From assembly GCA_910586955.1 (NCBI GenBank), contig CAJUMM010000019.1, positions 1 to 40,473 on the forward strand: a stretch of 40,473 bases of DNA. Reading direction: 5' to 3'. Positions 16,517-23,937 of the stretch are shown here, piece by piece. The position numbers and the translations under genes are program-made. This DNA is from an uncultured Lachnospiraceae bacterium (GTDB lineage Bacteria; Bacillota; Clostridia; Lachnospirales; Lachnospiraceae). The notes under the pieces were generated by a model, which was given only the letters and a program-made list of their open reading frames with translations, did no database searches and was not told the origin of the DNA. The number at the start of each line of letters is the position of its first letter. Position 1 is the first letter of the stretch.

Positions 16517-17001
16517 AGTTCCTCCTTCCGGCTTACATCCAGCACAAGTTCTTTTTCTGCCGGAATCTGGCGAATCTCAAGCTTTACGCCCCGGCTGTTC
16601 AGATACCTGCAGATTTCCACGTCCCGTCTGCTTAAGATCACGTAGTTGTTGACTTTCAGCGTATTCTGATCCGGACGGTTCCGCTGGCCGCCGATATTGA
16701 TCTGGCGAATCTGCGGAATGTAGCCAAATACCTGCTTTGCATCCTGAAAATTTTCGACAATCACCATGACACGCCTGTCCGATGCCATTTCTTCTGAAAG
16801 GAGCCGGCCGGCATTTTGAACCTCCGAGAACAGCACCTCTACCTGCCGTGGCTTTGCCAGTCGCAGTGTTACTTTAGAAAACTCATCGTTCATAACCTCG
16901 TCATTGATAATGTAAATTCTGTCCAGGTGATAGCAGGACGCCCAGCTCTGGGCAACCTGTCCATGAAGCAACCGATCATCTATGCGCATAATTGTAATCA
17001 T
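16513..17001 (-). CDS. PTS mannose/fructose/sorbose family IIB component (first copy)
   Basis: A 162-residue IIB protein; TIMRIDDRLLHGQVAQSWA carries the active-site histidine (His13 from ATG 17001). The ATG at 17001 has GGGAAGG eight bases upstream and is preferred to the GTG nine bases before it. Like other family members it has the VIVENFQDAKQVF and INIGGQRNRPDQ segments. It follows the first SIS gene after about 120 bases that hold a likely internal promoter, and overlaps the first IIA. Confidence 0.92.
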   Translation of the reverse strand: MITIMRIDDRLLHGQVAQSWASCYHLDRIYIINDEVMNDEFSKVTLRLAKPRQVEVLFSEVQNAGRLLSEEMASDRRVMVIVENFQDAKQVFGYIPQIRQINIGGQRNRPDQNTLKVNNYVILSRRDVEICRYLNSRGVKLEIRQIPAEKELVLDVSRKEEL

Positions 17002-17052
17002 GAAATTCACCTTCCCTGTGAGACCGCCATGACTCTGACTTTTCCTGTCTCT

Positions 17053-17081
17053 ATTCTAAAAAAGAATTTCCCGCCCTGCAA
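17053..17081 (-). promoter_or_regulatory. Likely internal promoter ahead of the PTS genes
   Basis: On the minus strand TTGCAG (17076-17081) and TAGAAT (17053-17058) lie 17 bases apart, about 50 bases before the IIB start. A hairpin with CCTGCA/TGCAGG arms overlaps its -35 side, so expression of the PTS genes may be uncoupled from the first SIS gene. Confidence 0.5.
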
Positions 17082-17123
17082 GGAAACCCTTTGCACCTTC
17101 CCTCGTGCAGGAAATTGTTACGT

Positions 17124-17846
17124 TCAGTACATCCTTGCGTATTTCTCAAAATATTCATCGTTCCTGTTGATCCTGGCATCTGCATTCAGGCTCTCGAAGA
17201 CCGGAACCTCCACCCCCGCTTCCTGGATATACACTGCGCTTAGCACGCTTAAAGCCTGGGCGATAAAAGCATTGGCGATGGAGGAGGTTGGCATCATGGC
17301 AGCTGCCACGCCCTCTACTTCCAGACAGGCATCCCCCAGAACCCCGCAGTTGTCTATTACCACATCTGCCAGATCCATGAGCTTTTTCCCGCAGGCAGCC
17401 CGTGACTGGGAATTTCTGCTGTGTTCCAGGTTTGTTATGGCTATCACCGATGCCCCCTGTTCCTTGGCATACAGTGCCAGTTCCACCGGATAGGCATTCC
17501 GCCCGGAGTTGCTGGCAATCAGCACCACATCCCCGGCACCGATATGGTAAAGCTCCCCCAGAATCCCGGCATAGCCTCCCAGCCTCTCTATGTGAGAGCT
17601 TTTGGTAGGATGATCCGTGATCGTCAGCTCGCTTGTGAGAATCGGCACAACAAAGGCCAGGCCTCCGGCCCTTCCGTAGAATTCCTCCGTCAGCGTGTGG
17701 GAGTGTCCGCTGCCTGTGACAAAGAATTTCTTTCCCTCCACAAAGGCCGCTGCAATCATCCGGGCCCCTCGTTCTATGGGCTCTTTTTGTGTATCCCGGA
17801 TCTTTTCCGCCACTTCCAGGCCCTTTTCAAATACTCTCTGATACAT
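17124..17846 (-). CDS. SIS-domain phosphosugar-binding protein (UPF0309-like), copy 1
   Basis: A 240-residue single SIS domain protein. Motifs: VTGSGHSHTLTEEFYGRAGG (about 43-62), LIASNSGRNAYPVELAL (about 106-122), DLADVVIDNCGVLGDACLEV and PTSSIANAFIAQAL. This matches the UPF0309 group closely. The start is ATG 17846, seven bases after AGGAGG, rather than the GTG 27 bases upstream. It is the first gene of the ten-gene PTS operon. The operon begins and ends with members of the same family, which suggests two related steps on phosphorylated sugars. Confidence 0.88.
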   Translation of the reverse strand: MYQRVFEKGLEVAEKIRDTQKEPIERGARMIAAAFVEGKKFFVTGSGHSHTLTEEFYGRAGGLAFVVPILTSELTITDHPTKSSHIERLGGYAGILGELYHIGAGDVVLIASNSGRNAYPVELALYAKEQGASVIAITNLEHSRNSQSRAACGKKLMDLADVVIDNCGVLGDACLEVEGVAAAMMPTSSIANAFIAQALSVLSAVYIQEAGVEVPVFESLNADARINRNDEYFEKYARMY

Positions 17847-17873
17847 ACCATGTCCTCCTAATAAAAATTTCAC

Positions 17874-18000
17874 AGCTTTTCCTGACGCGCCAAGGATGCT
17901 GTTTTCCTCATTCTAATAGAAAAGTATTCCCCAGGGAACGCAGAAAACTGCACTTGTGTAAATGCAAAAGAAATACCTCTTCGGGCCTTTTTAAAATCCG
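17874..18000. other. Control region upstream of the mannose-PTS operon
   Basis: Gene-free region between the first SIS gene and the terminator repeat. On the minus strand a TAGAAT -10-like box (17913-17918) has no good -35 partner; instead there are two adjacent small palindromes, GCAGTTTTCTGC and TTCCCTGGGGAA, at the -35 position. This arrangement fits an activator-dependent promoter, possibly bound by the PRD regulator of the operon. No sigma-54 type GG-N10-GC pair is visible, unlike LevR-controlled mannose PTS operons. Confidence 0.35.
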
Positions 18001-18067
18001 GGCTGCAAAAAGGCGGATAACCGGATTTCCGGCCACCGCCTTTTCTGGTCCCCAAATGGGAATATTT
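18001..18067 (-). terminator. 68-bp terminator repeat, copy A
   Basis: On the minus strand GGCGG...CCGCC encloses a nested CCGGAAATCCGG hairpin and ends in TTTTT; a CCCATTTGGG hairpin precedes it. It starts seven bases past the stop of the REC/HD-GYP/GGDEF gene. Nearly the same sequence recurs at 20683-20750. Confidence 0.8.
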
Positions 18068-18073
18068 CATTTC

Positions 18074-20518
18074 TTACTTCCAAATCTCAACCGTTCCCCG
18101 GTTTTTCTTGGCTATGCGCAGCATATCATCTGCTTTTTTCAAAAGCTCTGCCGGAATATCCGGCCCCATAACGCCGCCGATGCTGGCTGAGATATGCTGT
18201 TCCTCCCCGATGCCGTCTATGGAAAGGCTCTGGATATGGCTGCATATCTTTTTCAGCTTTGCTTCAAATACATCCGAAGCAATGGATGCGAACATCATCA
18301 CAAATTCGTCTCCATCGTACCGCACCAGAGCATCCGGCTTCCGAATCTCTTTGCTAATTACTTTTGCGATGCAAATCAAAACATTATCCCCAACCCTGCG
18401 CCCATATGTATTATTCACATCTTTAAAATGATCCACATTTAGGATTGCCAAGGCACAAATTTTTCCCGGTCCCTGGGCTTTCGTGTTATAATAGCGCCGA
18501 TTGTATGCGCGAGTGATGGGATCCAGATACAAATTGCTGCGCATGTCGGAAATGGATGCGCTCGGCAGCCTTTCTCCCCCTCCTCCAAGCAGGGCGTCAT
18601 CTGTTATCCGGGTCAGCATTTCCAGCACCAGAGGGGTGCCGTCCACCACAACATACTGGGAAATCACATGAAAAGCCTCATTGTCGAGAAACACGATTTT
18701 TGAAAATTCTTTTTGAAACGCCAGGCACTTCATAGAGGTGCAGTTCTCACACCTCCGTTCCTGTTTCCAAATACGATAGCAGACTTGATCACTTTTGAAA
18801 AGCCTGCCGCTGCTGTCAATTTCCACAATCCTGCTGCTGGAGGGCTCAACCAGACGGACATTATAAACCATGAATTTGAGGGCGCTCATCAAATAAAAGG
18901 CATCCTTGCCTGTCATCTCACCACCCATCACCGGCAGTTTTCCTCTTTCGTCAATGCCGGAGACTTTGGAGTTTTCGCCGTCCATGGGAATCAATCTCCC
19001 CACCACCTCCGCATAATGCCGGGCATCCGCTGAATCCCAGATAGTCTGCATCACGCATTGGTATCGCCGGGGCGCCTCCCCGGGCAGCGTTAATAGAACT
19101 TCCTCTTTCACCAAAGGATGCTCATTTGTTGCCCCCGTAAGTTTACGCCTCAGGTACTCTGCTGCATGACTGTCAAATTTTTCATGAGGGACCGGCTCCT
19201 CATTTAACTTAACAATAGACTCCTTTACTCCAAAAAGTTCCCTTCCGGCTTTGTTGTAATGAAGAACAGGCGGCAGCACCGTATAGTAAAACGCCGGACA
19301 CATCTCGTTAAAAAAGAACTTCGTGCGCAAACGCTCGTGGGCCAGTGTCTGCATGATTTTCTCGGAGAAAACCAGTCCGTTTTCATGCAGGTGAGTAACA
19401 ACATCCTCAATCAATTCCTGGCTGGAAGCCATGCCGCTCCCAGTCAGATTTTCAGGAGCAGAAACAGCCGATATGCCCTTAAGTCTGCCGAATATTCTGG
19501 AAAGGCAATCCAGCAGCAGCGGGTTAAAGGCCCCGCACTGTCCCTCCAAAATCATTTGCAGTGCCTGCTCGGGCGAATAGGCCGGCTTATAGCACCGCTC
19601 GCTGGTCAGCGCATCGTACACATCTGCCACAGACACTGCCTGAGCCGAGATGGGAATCTCCTCTCCCTTTAGTCCGTCGGGATATCCCCGGCCGTCATAT
19701 CGCTCGTGATGCCAGCGGCAGATTTCATAGACCAGCTGTATCAAAGGATTCACATTCTCTTTATGGCGCAGAGTTTCCACCATATTGGCCCCTGCCATAG
19801 AGTGTCCCTTCATTACCTGGAACTCATCATCCGTAAGCCTGCCCGGCTTATTCAGAATTTCTTCCGGAACCGTCATTTTTCCGATATCATGCAGAGATGA
19901 CGCAGTACAGATAAGAAGCATCTCCTTTTTTGAGAAAGAATACTGGTCCGTTACTTTCATCAGCTCTTCCAGCAGCATTCCGGTAATGTTCCGAATATTC
20001 TGGACATGGCTCCCGCTCTCTCCGTTGCGGGTCTCCACAATATGTGAGAGAATGGAAACCATAGCCGCGCTTGTTTCATTTTCCTGAATGACTTCATCTA
20101 CCAAAGCGTTGGACAGCTCCCTTTGTTTGCTGGAAAGCGCAATGGTATTGGCAATACGGTGGCAGACCACTCTATCGTTATAAGGGCGCTGTATCAGCTC
20201 GGTAGCACCCAAACAATAAGCAGTTTCAATATTTTCAGTGGTATATTCCGAGGAAATCATGATAACAGGAAGAGAATCCAGCCAGCCGCACTCCTTCATG
20301 GCTTTAAGAAACTCAAATCCGTCCATATTTGGCATCACAATATCCAGCAGCACAAGAGAAAACTCCTCCGCATGATCCTCCAAAATCAGCATAGCCTCTT
20401 TGCCATCGCAGGCTTCTTCCAGAAAATAGTCCTTTCCAAGCATACTCGTCATGACCGCACGATTGAACTGCGAATCATCCACAACGAGAATTTTATATTT
20501 CTTCTTCATTTCCAACAT
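18074..20518 (-). CDS. Response regulator with HD-GYP and GGDEF domains (c-di-GMP turnover)
   Basis: An 814-residue cytoplasmic protein. REC domain (8-125) with acidic pair Asp14/Asp15 and phospho-acceptor Asp59 in LLDIVMPNMDG. HD-GYP phosphodiesterase domain (about 150-345) with SLHDIGKMTVP and HHERYDGRGYPDGLKG, all metal and signature residues intact. Two PAS-like stretches follow (about 385-500 and 555-650), the second with CENCTSMKC, a Cys cluster that could bind metal or sense redox. The C-terminal GGDEF domain (about 665-814) has RYDGDEFVMM in place of GGDEF, and an intact NVDHFKDVN. It may both make and break c-di-GMP. ATG 20518 follows GGAGG. No histidine kinase is adjacent. Confidence 0.92.
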   Translation of the reverse strand: MLEMKKKYKILVVDDSQFNRAVMTSMLGKDYFLEEACDGKEAMLILEDHAEEFSLVLLDIVMPNMDGFEFLKAMKECGWLDSLPVIMISSEYTTENIETAYCLGATELIQRPYNDRVVCHRIANTIALSSKQRELSNALVDEVIQENETSAAMVSILSHIVETRNGESGSHVQNIRNITGMLLEELMKVTDQYSFSKKEMLLICTASSLHDIGKMTVPEEILNKPGRLTDDEFQVMKGHSMAGANMVETLRHKENVNPLIQLVYEICRWHHERYDGRGYPDGLKGEEIPISAQAVSVADVYDALTSERCYKPAYSPEQALQMILEGQCGAFNPLLLDCLSRIFGRLKGISAVSAPENLTGSGMASSQELIEDVVTHLHENGLVFSEKIMQTLAHERLRTKFFFNEMCPAFYYTVLPPVLHYNKAGRELFGVKESIVKLNEEPVPHEKFDSHAAEYLRRKLTGATNEHPLVKEEVLLTLPGEAPRRYQCVMQTIWDSADARHYAEVVGRLIPMDGENSKVSGIDERGKLPVMGGEMTGKDAFYLMSALKFMVYNVRLVEPSSSRIVEIDSSGRLFKSDQVCYRIWKQERRCENCTSMKCLAFQKEFSKIVFLDNEAFHVISQYVVVDGTPLVLEMLTRITDDALLGGGGERLPSASISDMRSNLYLDPITRAYNRRYYNTKAQGPGKICALAILNVDHFKDVNNTYGRRVGDNVLICIAKVISKEIRKPDALVRYDGDEFVMMFASIASDVFEAKLKKICSHIQSLSIDGIGEEQHISASIGGVMGPDIPAELLKKADDMLRIAKKNRGTVEIWK

Positions 20519-20603
20519 AATATCTCCTCCAAGCTTTCCATCCGGCCCTTATCACTTTGAGACGCCGGATCTTTCCAGCCAATCTGAACATATTCGTTTA
20601 CAT

Positions 20604-20650
20604 ATTATCATACTTTTTTCCTGATAGAAAGATTACTTTTCTATCTTTCT
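20604..20650 (-). promoter_or_regulatory. Possible promoter and overlapping palindromes before the c-di-GMP gene
   Basis: A GATAAT -10-like box (20604-20609, minus strand) has a poor -35. The -35 position is covered by two overlapping inverted repeats, GATAGAAA/TTTCTATC (20623-20630 and 20638-20645) and AGAAAGAT/ATCTTTCT (20626-20633 and 20643-20650), which cannot both form. This could be an operator for an activator or a small RNA switch. Confidence 0.35.
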
Positions 20651-20682
20651 GTTCTAATTTGTGGTATGCTTAGGAAGATTCT

Positions 20683-20750
20683 GGCTGCAAAAAAGGCGGA
20701 TAACCGGATTCCGGCCACCGCCCTTTACGATTTCCCAAACGGGAGTATTT
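20683..20750 (-). terminator. 68-bp terminator repeat, copy B
   Basis: Nearly identical to 18001-18067 over the whole length. On the minus strand GGCGG...CCGCC with nested CCGGAATCCGG ends in TTTTTT. It begins within the stop codon of the HipA-like gene. Confidence 0.82.
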
Positions 20751-21843
20751 ATTGTGACGCGGAGGCCTCCTCTGTCAAAAGCCCAAGCCTCCTTTGAAAC
20801 ATCTCATAATATTCCGGCAGCGCCGAAAAAATTTCTTTCTTTACCTCCTCCTTCTGGTTGAGGCCGACTTCCCGGACCGCCCGGCACGCCGCTTCTCTCT
20901 GGGACATATGTTCCCTGAAGGCGGTCTGGCAGTTGGCCCCTTCCAGCTGGTCGTAGGAATGAAAAGACTGGTTAAAGTCCATCAGCTTGTGAAGACAGAC
21001 CGGGCGGTTGTTGGAATTGTCCACCAGGACGCCCCAGTTCCCCCAGTGCCTGTCCGTATTTCCCACCAGATAATCTACTACATTCATCATATAATAATTG
21101 TGCCTATCCAATTTTAAGACAGACTTTTTCACGTCCCGGCCGTGATTCTGTGTGTAGATGGTGAAAGCCTCCATGGAAGCAATGGAATATTCCCGGGAAG
21201 TCATGTTTTCACTGGCCGAAACCTTTTCCCCCTCAAAGAAACCTTCCTCATAGAGGACCTGAGACACATCAAAGCAGCGGCAGATCCGGCTTGCCAGCAG
21301 TTCCCGCTCCACCGCCTGCTCCCCGCCGTCCTTTAATAACCGGAATCCCTTTCCCGCTCTCTGCCACGCTTTGGGGAAACAGCCGCTGGTAGCCGCATCT
21401 CTGGACAGGGACTGGTTTTCCACCGTATACTGTCTCCCTTTTAATGCAATATCCAGAAAGGTATTGTCCAAATGATTTTCATACAGATTTACTTCATCAA
21501 AGCTAACCCGCTCTCCCCGCATCCGCACCCAGAATACGTCTGTCAGGGACGCACAGCGGTAGGACAGGGCTATCTTCGCCCGATCCCGATCCGTAACTGC
21601 CTGCTGCATCCCCATACTGTTCAAAATCTCTTTTGCGTAGACCCGGTCCAGGGTCAGAACCCGGGTGGCACACCAATAATAGAAATTTGTAAGATTATTC
21701 ACCAGAGTATCCAGATCACTGCCCTCCTCCAGATAAAGATTATAGGGCAAAAAAGATTTGTAATAGAGCCTGCAGTGGCCGGACTGGTCAATACTGGCAG
21801 TTCTCCGGTCCTCGTGCATAATTTCATAGACAAGCTTTCTCAT
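20749..21843 (-). CDS. Orphan HipA-like kinase-fold protein
   Basis: A 364-residue protein of the HipA-like C-terminal kinase group. A glycine-containing loop (TSGCFPKAWQRAG) precedes FRLLKDGGEQAVERELLAS, the catalytic segment is VVDYLVGNTDRHWGNWGVLVD (given in part: GNTDRHWGNWG) and the metal-binding aspartate is in KLMDFNQSF. HipA itself phosphorylates a tRNA synthetase, but no HipB-like antitoxin gene is adjacent, so this is not a normal toxin-antitoxin pair. The N-terminal 130 residues differ from HipA. The start is ATG 21843 after AAGGAGG, since the longer frame upstream overlaps the promoter. Substrate unknown. Confidence 0.75.
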   Translation of the reverse strand: MRKLVYEIMHEDRRTASIDQSGHCRLYYKSFLPYNLYLEEGSDLDTLVNNLTNFYYWCATRVLTLDRVYAKEILNSMGMQQAVTDRDRAKIALSYRCASLTDVFWVRMRGERVSFDEVNLYENHLDNTFLDIALKGRQYTVENQSLSRDAATSGCFPKAWQRAGKGFRLLKDGGEQAVERELLASRICRCFDVSQVLYEEGFFEGEKVSASENMTSREYSIASMEAFTIYTQNHGRDVKKSVLKLDRHNYYMMNVVDYLVGNTDRHWGNWGVLVDNSNNRPVCLHKLMDFNQSFHSYDQLEGANCQTAFREHMSQREAACRAVREVGLNQKEEVKKEIFSALPEYYEMFQRRLGLLTEEASASQ

Positions 21844-21884
21844 TTTACGCCTCCTTCCCCGGATTTCTCTATAGATATGCTCCC

Positions 21885-21912
21885 ATTTTATCACAGACTC
21901 TTTGTTTTTCAA
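21885..21912 (-). promoter_or_regulatory. Likely sigma-A promoter of the HipA-like gene
   Basis: On the minus strand TTGAAA (21907-21912) and TAAAAT (21885-21890) are 16 bases apart, about 40 bases before the start codon. A short CCTGA/TCAGG hairpin just upstream (21914-21925) may be a weak terminator of the anti-sigma factor gene. Confidence 0.55.
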
Positions 21913-21950
21913 GCCTGAAATCAGGATCTGTGTTTATCTTACAAAAATTC

Positions 21951-23270
21951 CTAATAATTGATCCCCGTAATCCGCAATTCCCCCTTTACCAGCCCGAAGG
22001 TAACGGCAGGGCTGCCCTGGGTTTCATAGTCCATCAGCGTAAATCCCGCCATGCTGGGAGACAGATCATCCGGATCCGCTTTCTCTATGGAAGCCGTCAT
22101 TTCTTTCGAAAACACCAGTTCCGGATCCAATGCCAGAAAATCTTCTCTCGTCTCCACAACTCCGACTCCATCCAGTCCCACGTAAACCGGAAACCCGGTC
22201 AGGTCCGCCAGCTTCTCCAAATCCTTTGCTGCCACAGCCTCCTTCACGGCCTCGGCAAAGGCAAGAATTTCTTTCCCGTCTACATCAAAATTGTCCAGTC
22301 TTTCGTCCTGTACCTCCCCATCCCGGGAAAGCTCTTCTTCGGAAGAAACGCTGTTTCCACCCAAATCCTCTTCCCCTATCACAAACTCCGGCTCACCCAT
22401 GGCTCCCGGCGCAATGGCGTATTTCTCAAATACAATCACAGGATTCCCTTTTTCATTGATATAGAATGCAGCGTCCTCCGTAATGGTCTCAAAGCCGCCC
22501 TCTTCCGCCGTAAAGAAAGTTTCTCCTGCCTGGATGCGTTTCTCAATCTGGGACCGGATGCTTTCATTGGCTCTGGCTATATAGTCTTGGCCCAGCAGAT
22601 CGGAGAGGGACAAATAATCCATCCTCTCTAAGTCCAGATTGTAATATCTGGCTTCGGCATAAGCGGAAGACCAGTTTTCCGTACCCCGGACCACAAAGGA
22701 CAGGGTGTCTTCCGTCTGGCATTTGATCTCATACCACACATGGATACGGATCTTATGAGCTGCCCACTCTTCCTCCGTTCCTCCTGTTTCCAGAAAAGCC
22801 TTCTTGTATTCTTTTGCACGCCCAAGGGCCTCTTCTTCATACTGCCGTACCATCTTTTCAATCTGGGTGTTTACCTCTTGGGAAAGCCCCCGGTCAGCCA
22901 GTTCCACTCCCGGGACCTCTACGTCTATCTGGATATTCTCTTCTTCCCTCTCATAAGAGCGGACCGTCAGAATCTTTGCCAGCTCTCCAATTACCGGCAG
23001 ACCCTGGGCTCCCATGGCAAAGGCCTCACTGGTATTCAGGCCTACAATAAATGCCGCCGCAAAAGCCGCAGCCATACCGGCCGCCCAGCGGAACACCTTC
23101 TGTCCTCTAGGGCGGACCGTCCTTGGTTTCAGGGGCACAATTTTTTCCCCCTTTTTCATACCCGCCCTCTTCTCTCTGGCTTCCCGGATTGTATCCCTTA
23201 CTTTCTTATCCAGTTCCTCCGGCACGGTAATATTCTCATAAATTTCCCTGCTCTCTTCCAATCGTCTCAT
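21951..23270 (-). CDS. RsiV-like anti-sigma factor with extracytoplasmic sensor domain
   Basis: A 439-residue type II membrane protein. The cytoplasmic N-terminus (1-59) should hold the sigma factor. One membrane span (about 60-78, FRWAAGMAAAFAAAFIVGL) is followed by NTSEAFAMG, whose A-F-A at 83-85 is a plausible signal-peptidase cut. A DUF3298/RsiV-like extracellular region follows (about 105-300, with YYNLDLERMDYLSLSDLLG and AFYINEKGNPVIVFEKYAIAPG), then a long acidic linker and an additional C-terminal domain (about 330-439) not found in RsiV of Bacillus subtilis. In that species RsiV binds lysozyme and is then cleaved. It overlaps the sigma factor gene by four bases. Confidence 0.85.
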   Translation of the reverse strand: MRRLEESREIYENITVPEELDKKVRDTIREAREKRAGMKKGEKIVPLKPRTVRPRGQKVFRWAAGMAAAFAAAFIVGLNTSEAFAMGAQGLPVIGELAKILTVRSYEREEENIQIDVEVPGVELADRGLSQEVNTQIEKMVRQYEEEALGRAKEYKKAFLETGGTEEEWAAHKIRIHVWYEIKCQTEDTLSFVVRGTENWSSAYAEARYYNLDLERMDYLSLSDLLGQDYIARANESIRSQIEKRIQAGETFFTAEEGGFETITEDAAFYINEKGNPVIVFEKYAIAPGAMGEPEFVIGEEDLGGNSVSSEEELSRDGEVQDERLDNFDVDGKEILAFAEAVKEAVAAKDLEKLADLTGFPVYVGLDGVGVVETREDFLALDPELVFSKEMTASIEKADPDDLSPSMAGFTLMDYETQGSPAVTFGLVKGELRITGINY

Positions 23271-23758
23271 ATTGCCACTCCCTCCATTTCTACACGCAGC
23301 GTTTTTAGTGCCCGGTATAGCTTGGCCTTCACCGTATTCAGGTTCAGGCCTGTAACTTCCGCAATTTCCTGTAAGGAAAGCTCCTCATAAAACCGGAGCC
23401 GTATAATTATCTGCACCTCCTGGGGAAGCCTTCCGATTTCCCGGTACAGCCCCTGCACATCTTTGCTCTCCGTCTCGTCGTTACAGGTACCTATTTCCAT
23501 AGGTTCCTCCAGCAAAATCTCCCTCCGGTTCTTCTTGAGAAACCCCATGCTCTCATTCATCAGAATCCGGTAAAACCAGGTCTTTAATGCCTGGATATTT
23601 CTAAGATCCCTGGAGTGCTCCAGTGCTTTGCAGATGGCATTCTGGACGATATCCATGGCGTCCTGCTCATTTCTCACGCTGGAATAGACCATCCGGTAAA
23701 ATTTCTTCTGGTTTTCCAGAACATAGTCTGCAATTTCTTCAAAATAATCCTGTTCCAT
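23267..23758 (-). CDS. ECF RNA polymerase sigma factor (SigV-like)
   Basis: A 163-residue ECF sigma factor. Region 2 (about 20-80) includes QKKFYRMVYSSVRNEQDAMDIVQNA and LKTWFYRILMNE; region 4 (about 105-155) includes LPQEVQIIIRLRFYEELSLQEI (in part) and LNLNTVKAKLYRALKTL, the helix-turn-helix for the -35 element. The start is ATG 23758, where AGGAGGGAGG provides the ribosome site; the longer frame begins inside it. Its stop overlaps the start of the anti-sigma factor. A candidate self-recognised promoter lies at 23808-23836. Confidence 0.93.
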   Translation of the reverse strand: MEQDYFEEIADYVLENQKKFYRMVYSSVRNEQDAMDIVQNAICKALEHSRDLRNIQALKTWFYRILMNESMGFLKKNRREILLEEPMEIGTCNDETESKDVQGLYREIGRLPQEVQIIIRLRFYEELSLQEIAEVTGLNLNTVKAKLYRALKTLRVEMEGVAI

Positions 23759-23807
23759 CTTTCCTCCCTCCTTTCGGAAAAACAAGTGTTTTTTGTTTTC
23801 TGTATGA

Positions 23808-23836
23808 TAGACATTTCAGAAGGCAAAAAAGTTGCA
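23808..23836 (-). promoter_or_regulatory. Candidate ECF autoregulatory promoter
   Basis: On the minus strand TGCAAC followed by a T-tract (23831-23836) and TGTCTA (23808-23813) are 17 bases apart, 50 bases before the sigma gene. This is the AAC/GTC pattern of ECF promoters rather than a sigma-A promoter. Confidence 0.55.
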
Positions 23837-23839
23837 GGA

Positions 23840-23888
23840 CTGCCGCAAAATAGAGCAATGAAAATTTCCATAGCCTATTTTGCGGCAG
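23840..23888. terminator. 14-bp perfect inverted repeat between two convergent-neighbour units
   Basis: CTGCCGCAAAATAG (23840-23853) and CTATTTTGCGGCAG (23875-23888) are exact reverse complements with a 21-base loop. It lies between the end of the amidase/deacetylase gene and the ECF promoter and probably ends the former's transcript. A T-rich stretch comes only after about ten bases on the minus strand. It could also be a small mobile-repeat relic. Confidence 0.55.
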
Positions 23889-23937
23889 CCCCGCTCTCAT
23901 ACCGTCTGCCTCATTCCCCAAAATCCTGTCCCAAGCT

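Noticed and set aside
17847..18000. Sigma-54 promoter before the mannose-PTS operon
   Set aside because: A TTGGC is present near 17884, but the GG-to-GC distance is 13, not 10, and no LevR-type activator is encoded nearby.
20519..20680. c-di-GMP riboswitch before the HD-GYP/GGDEF gene
   Set aside because: None of the conserved GEMM core segments is visible on either strand.
20749..21843. HipBA toxin-antitoxin system
   Set aside because: No helix-turn-helix antitoxin gene is present on either side.
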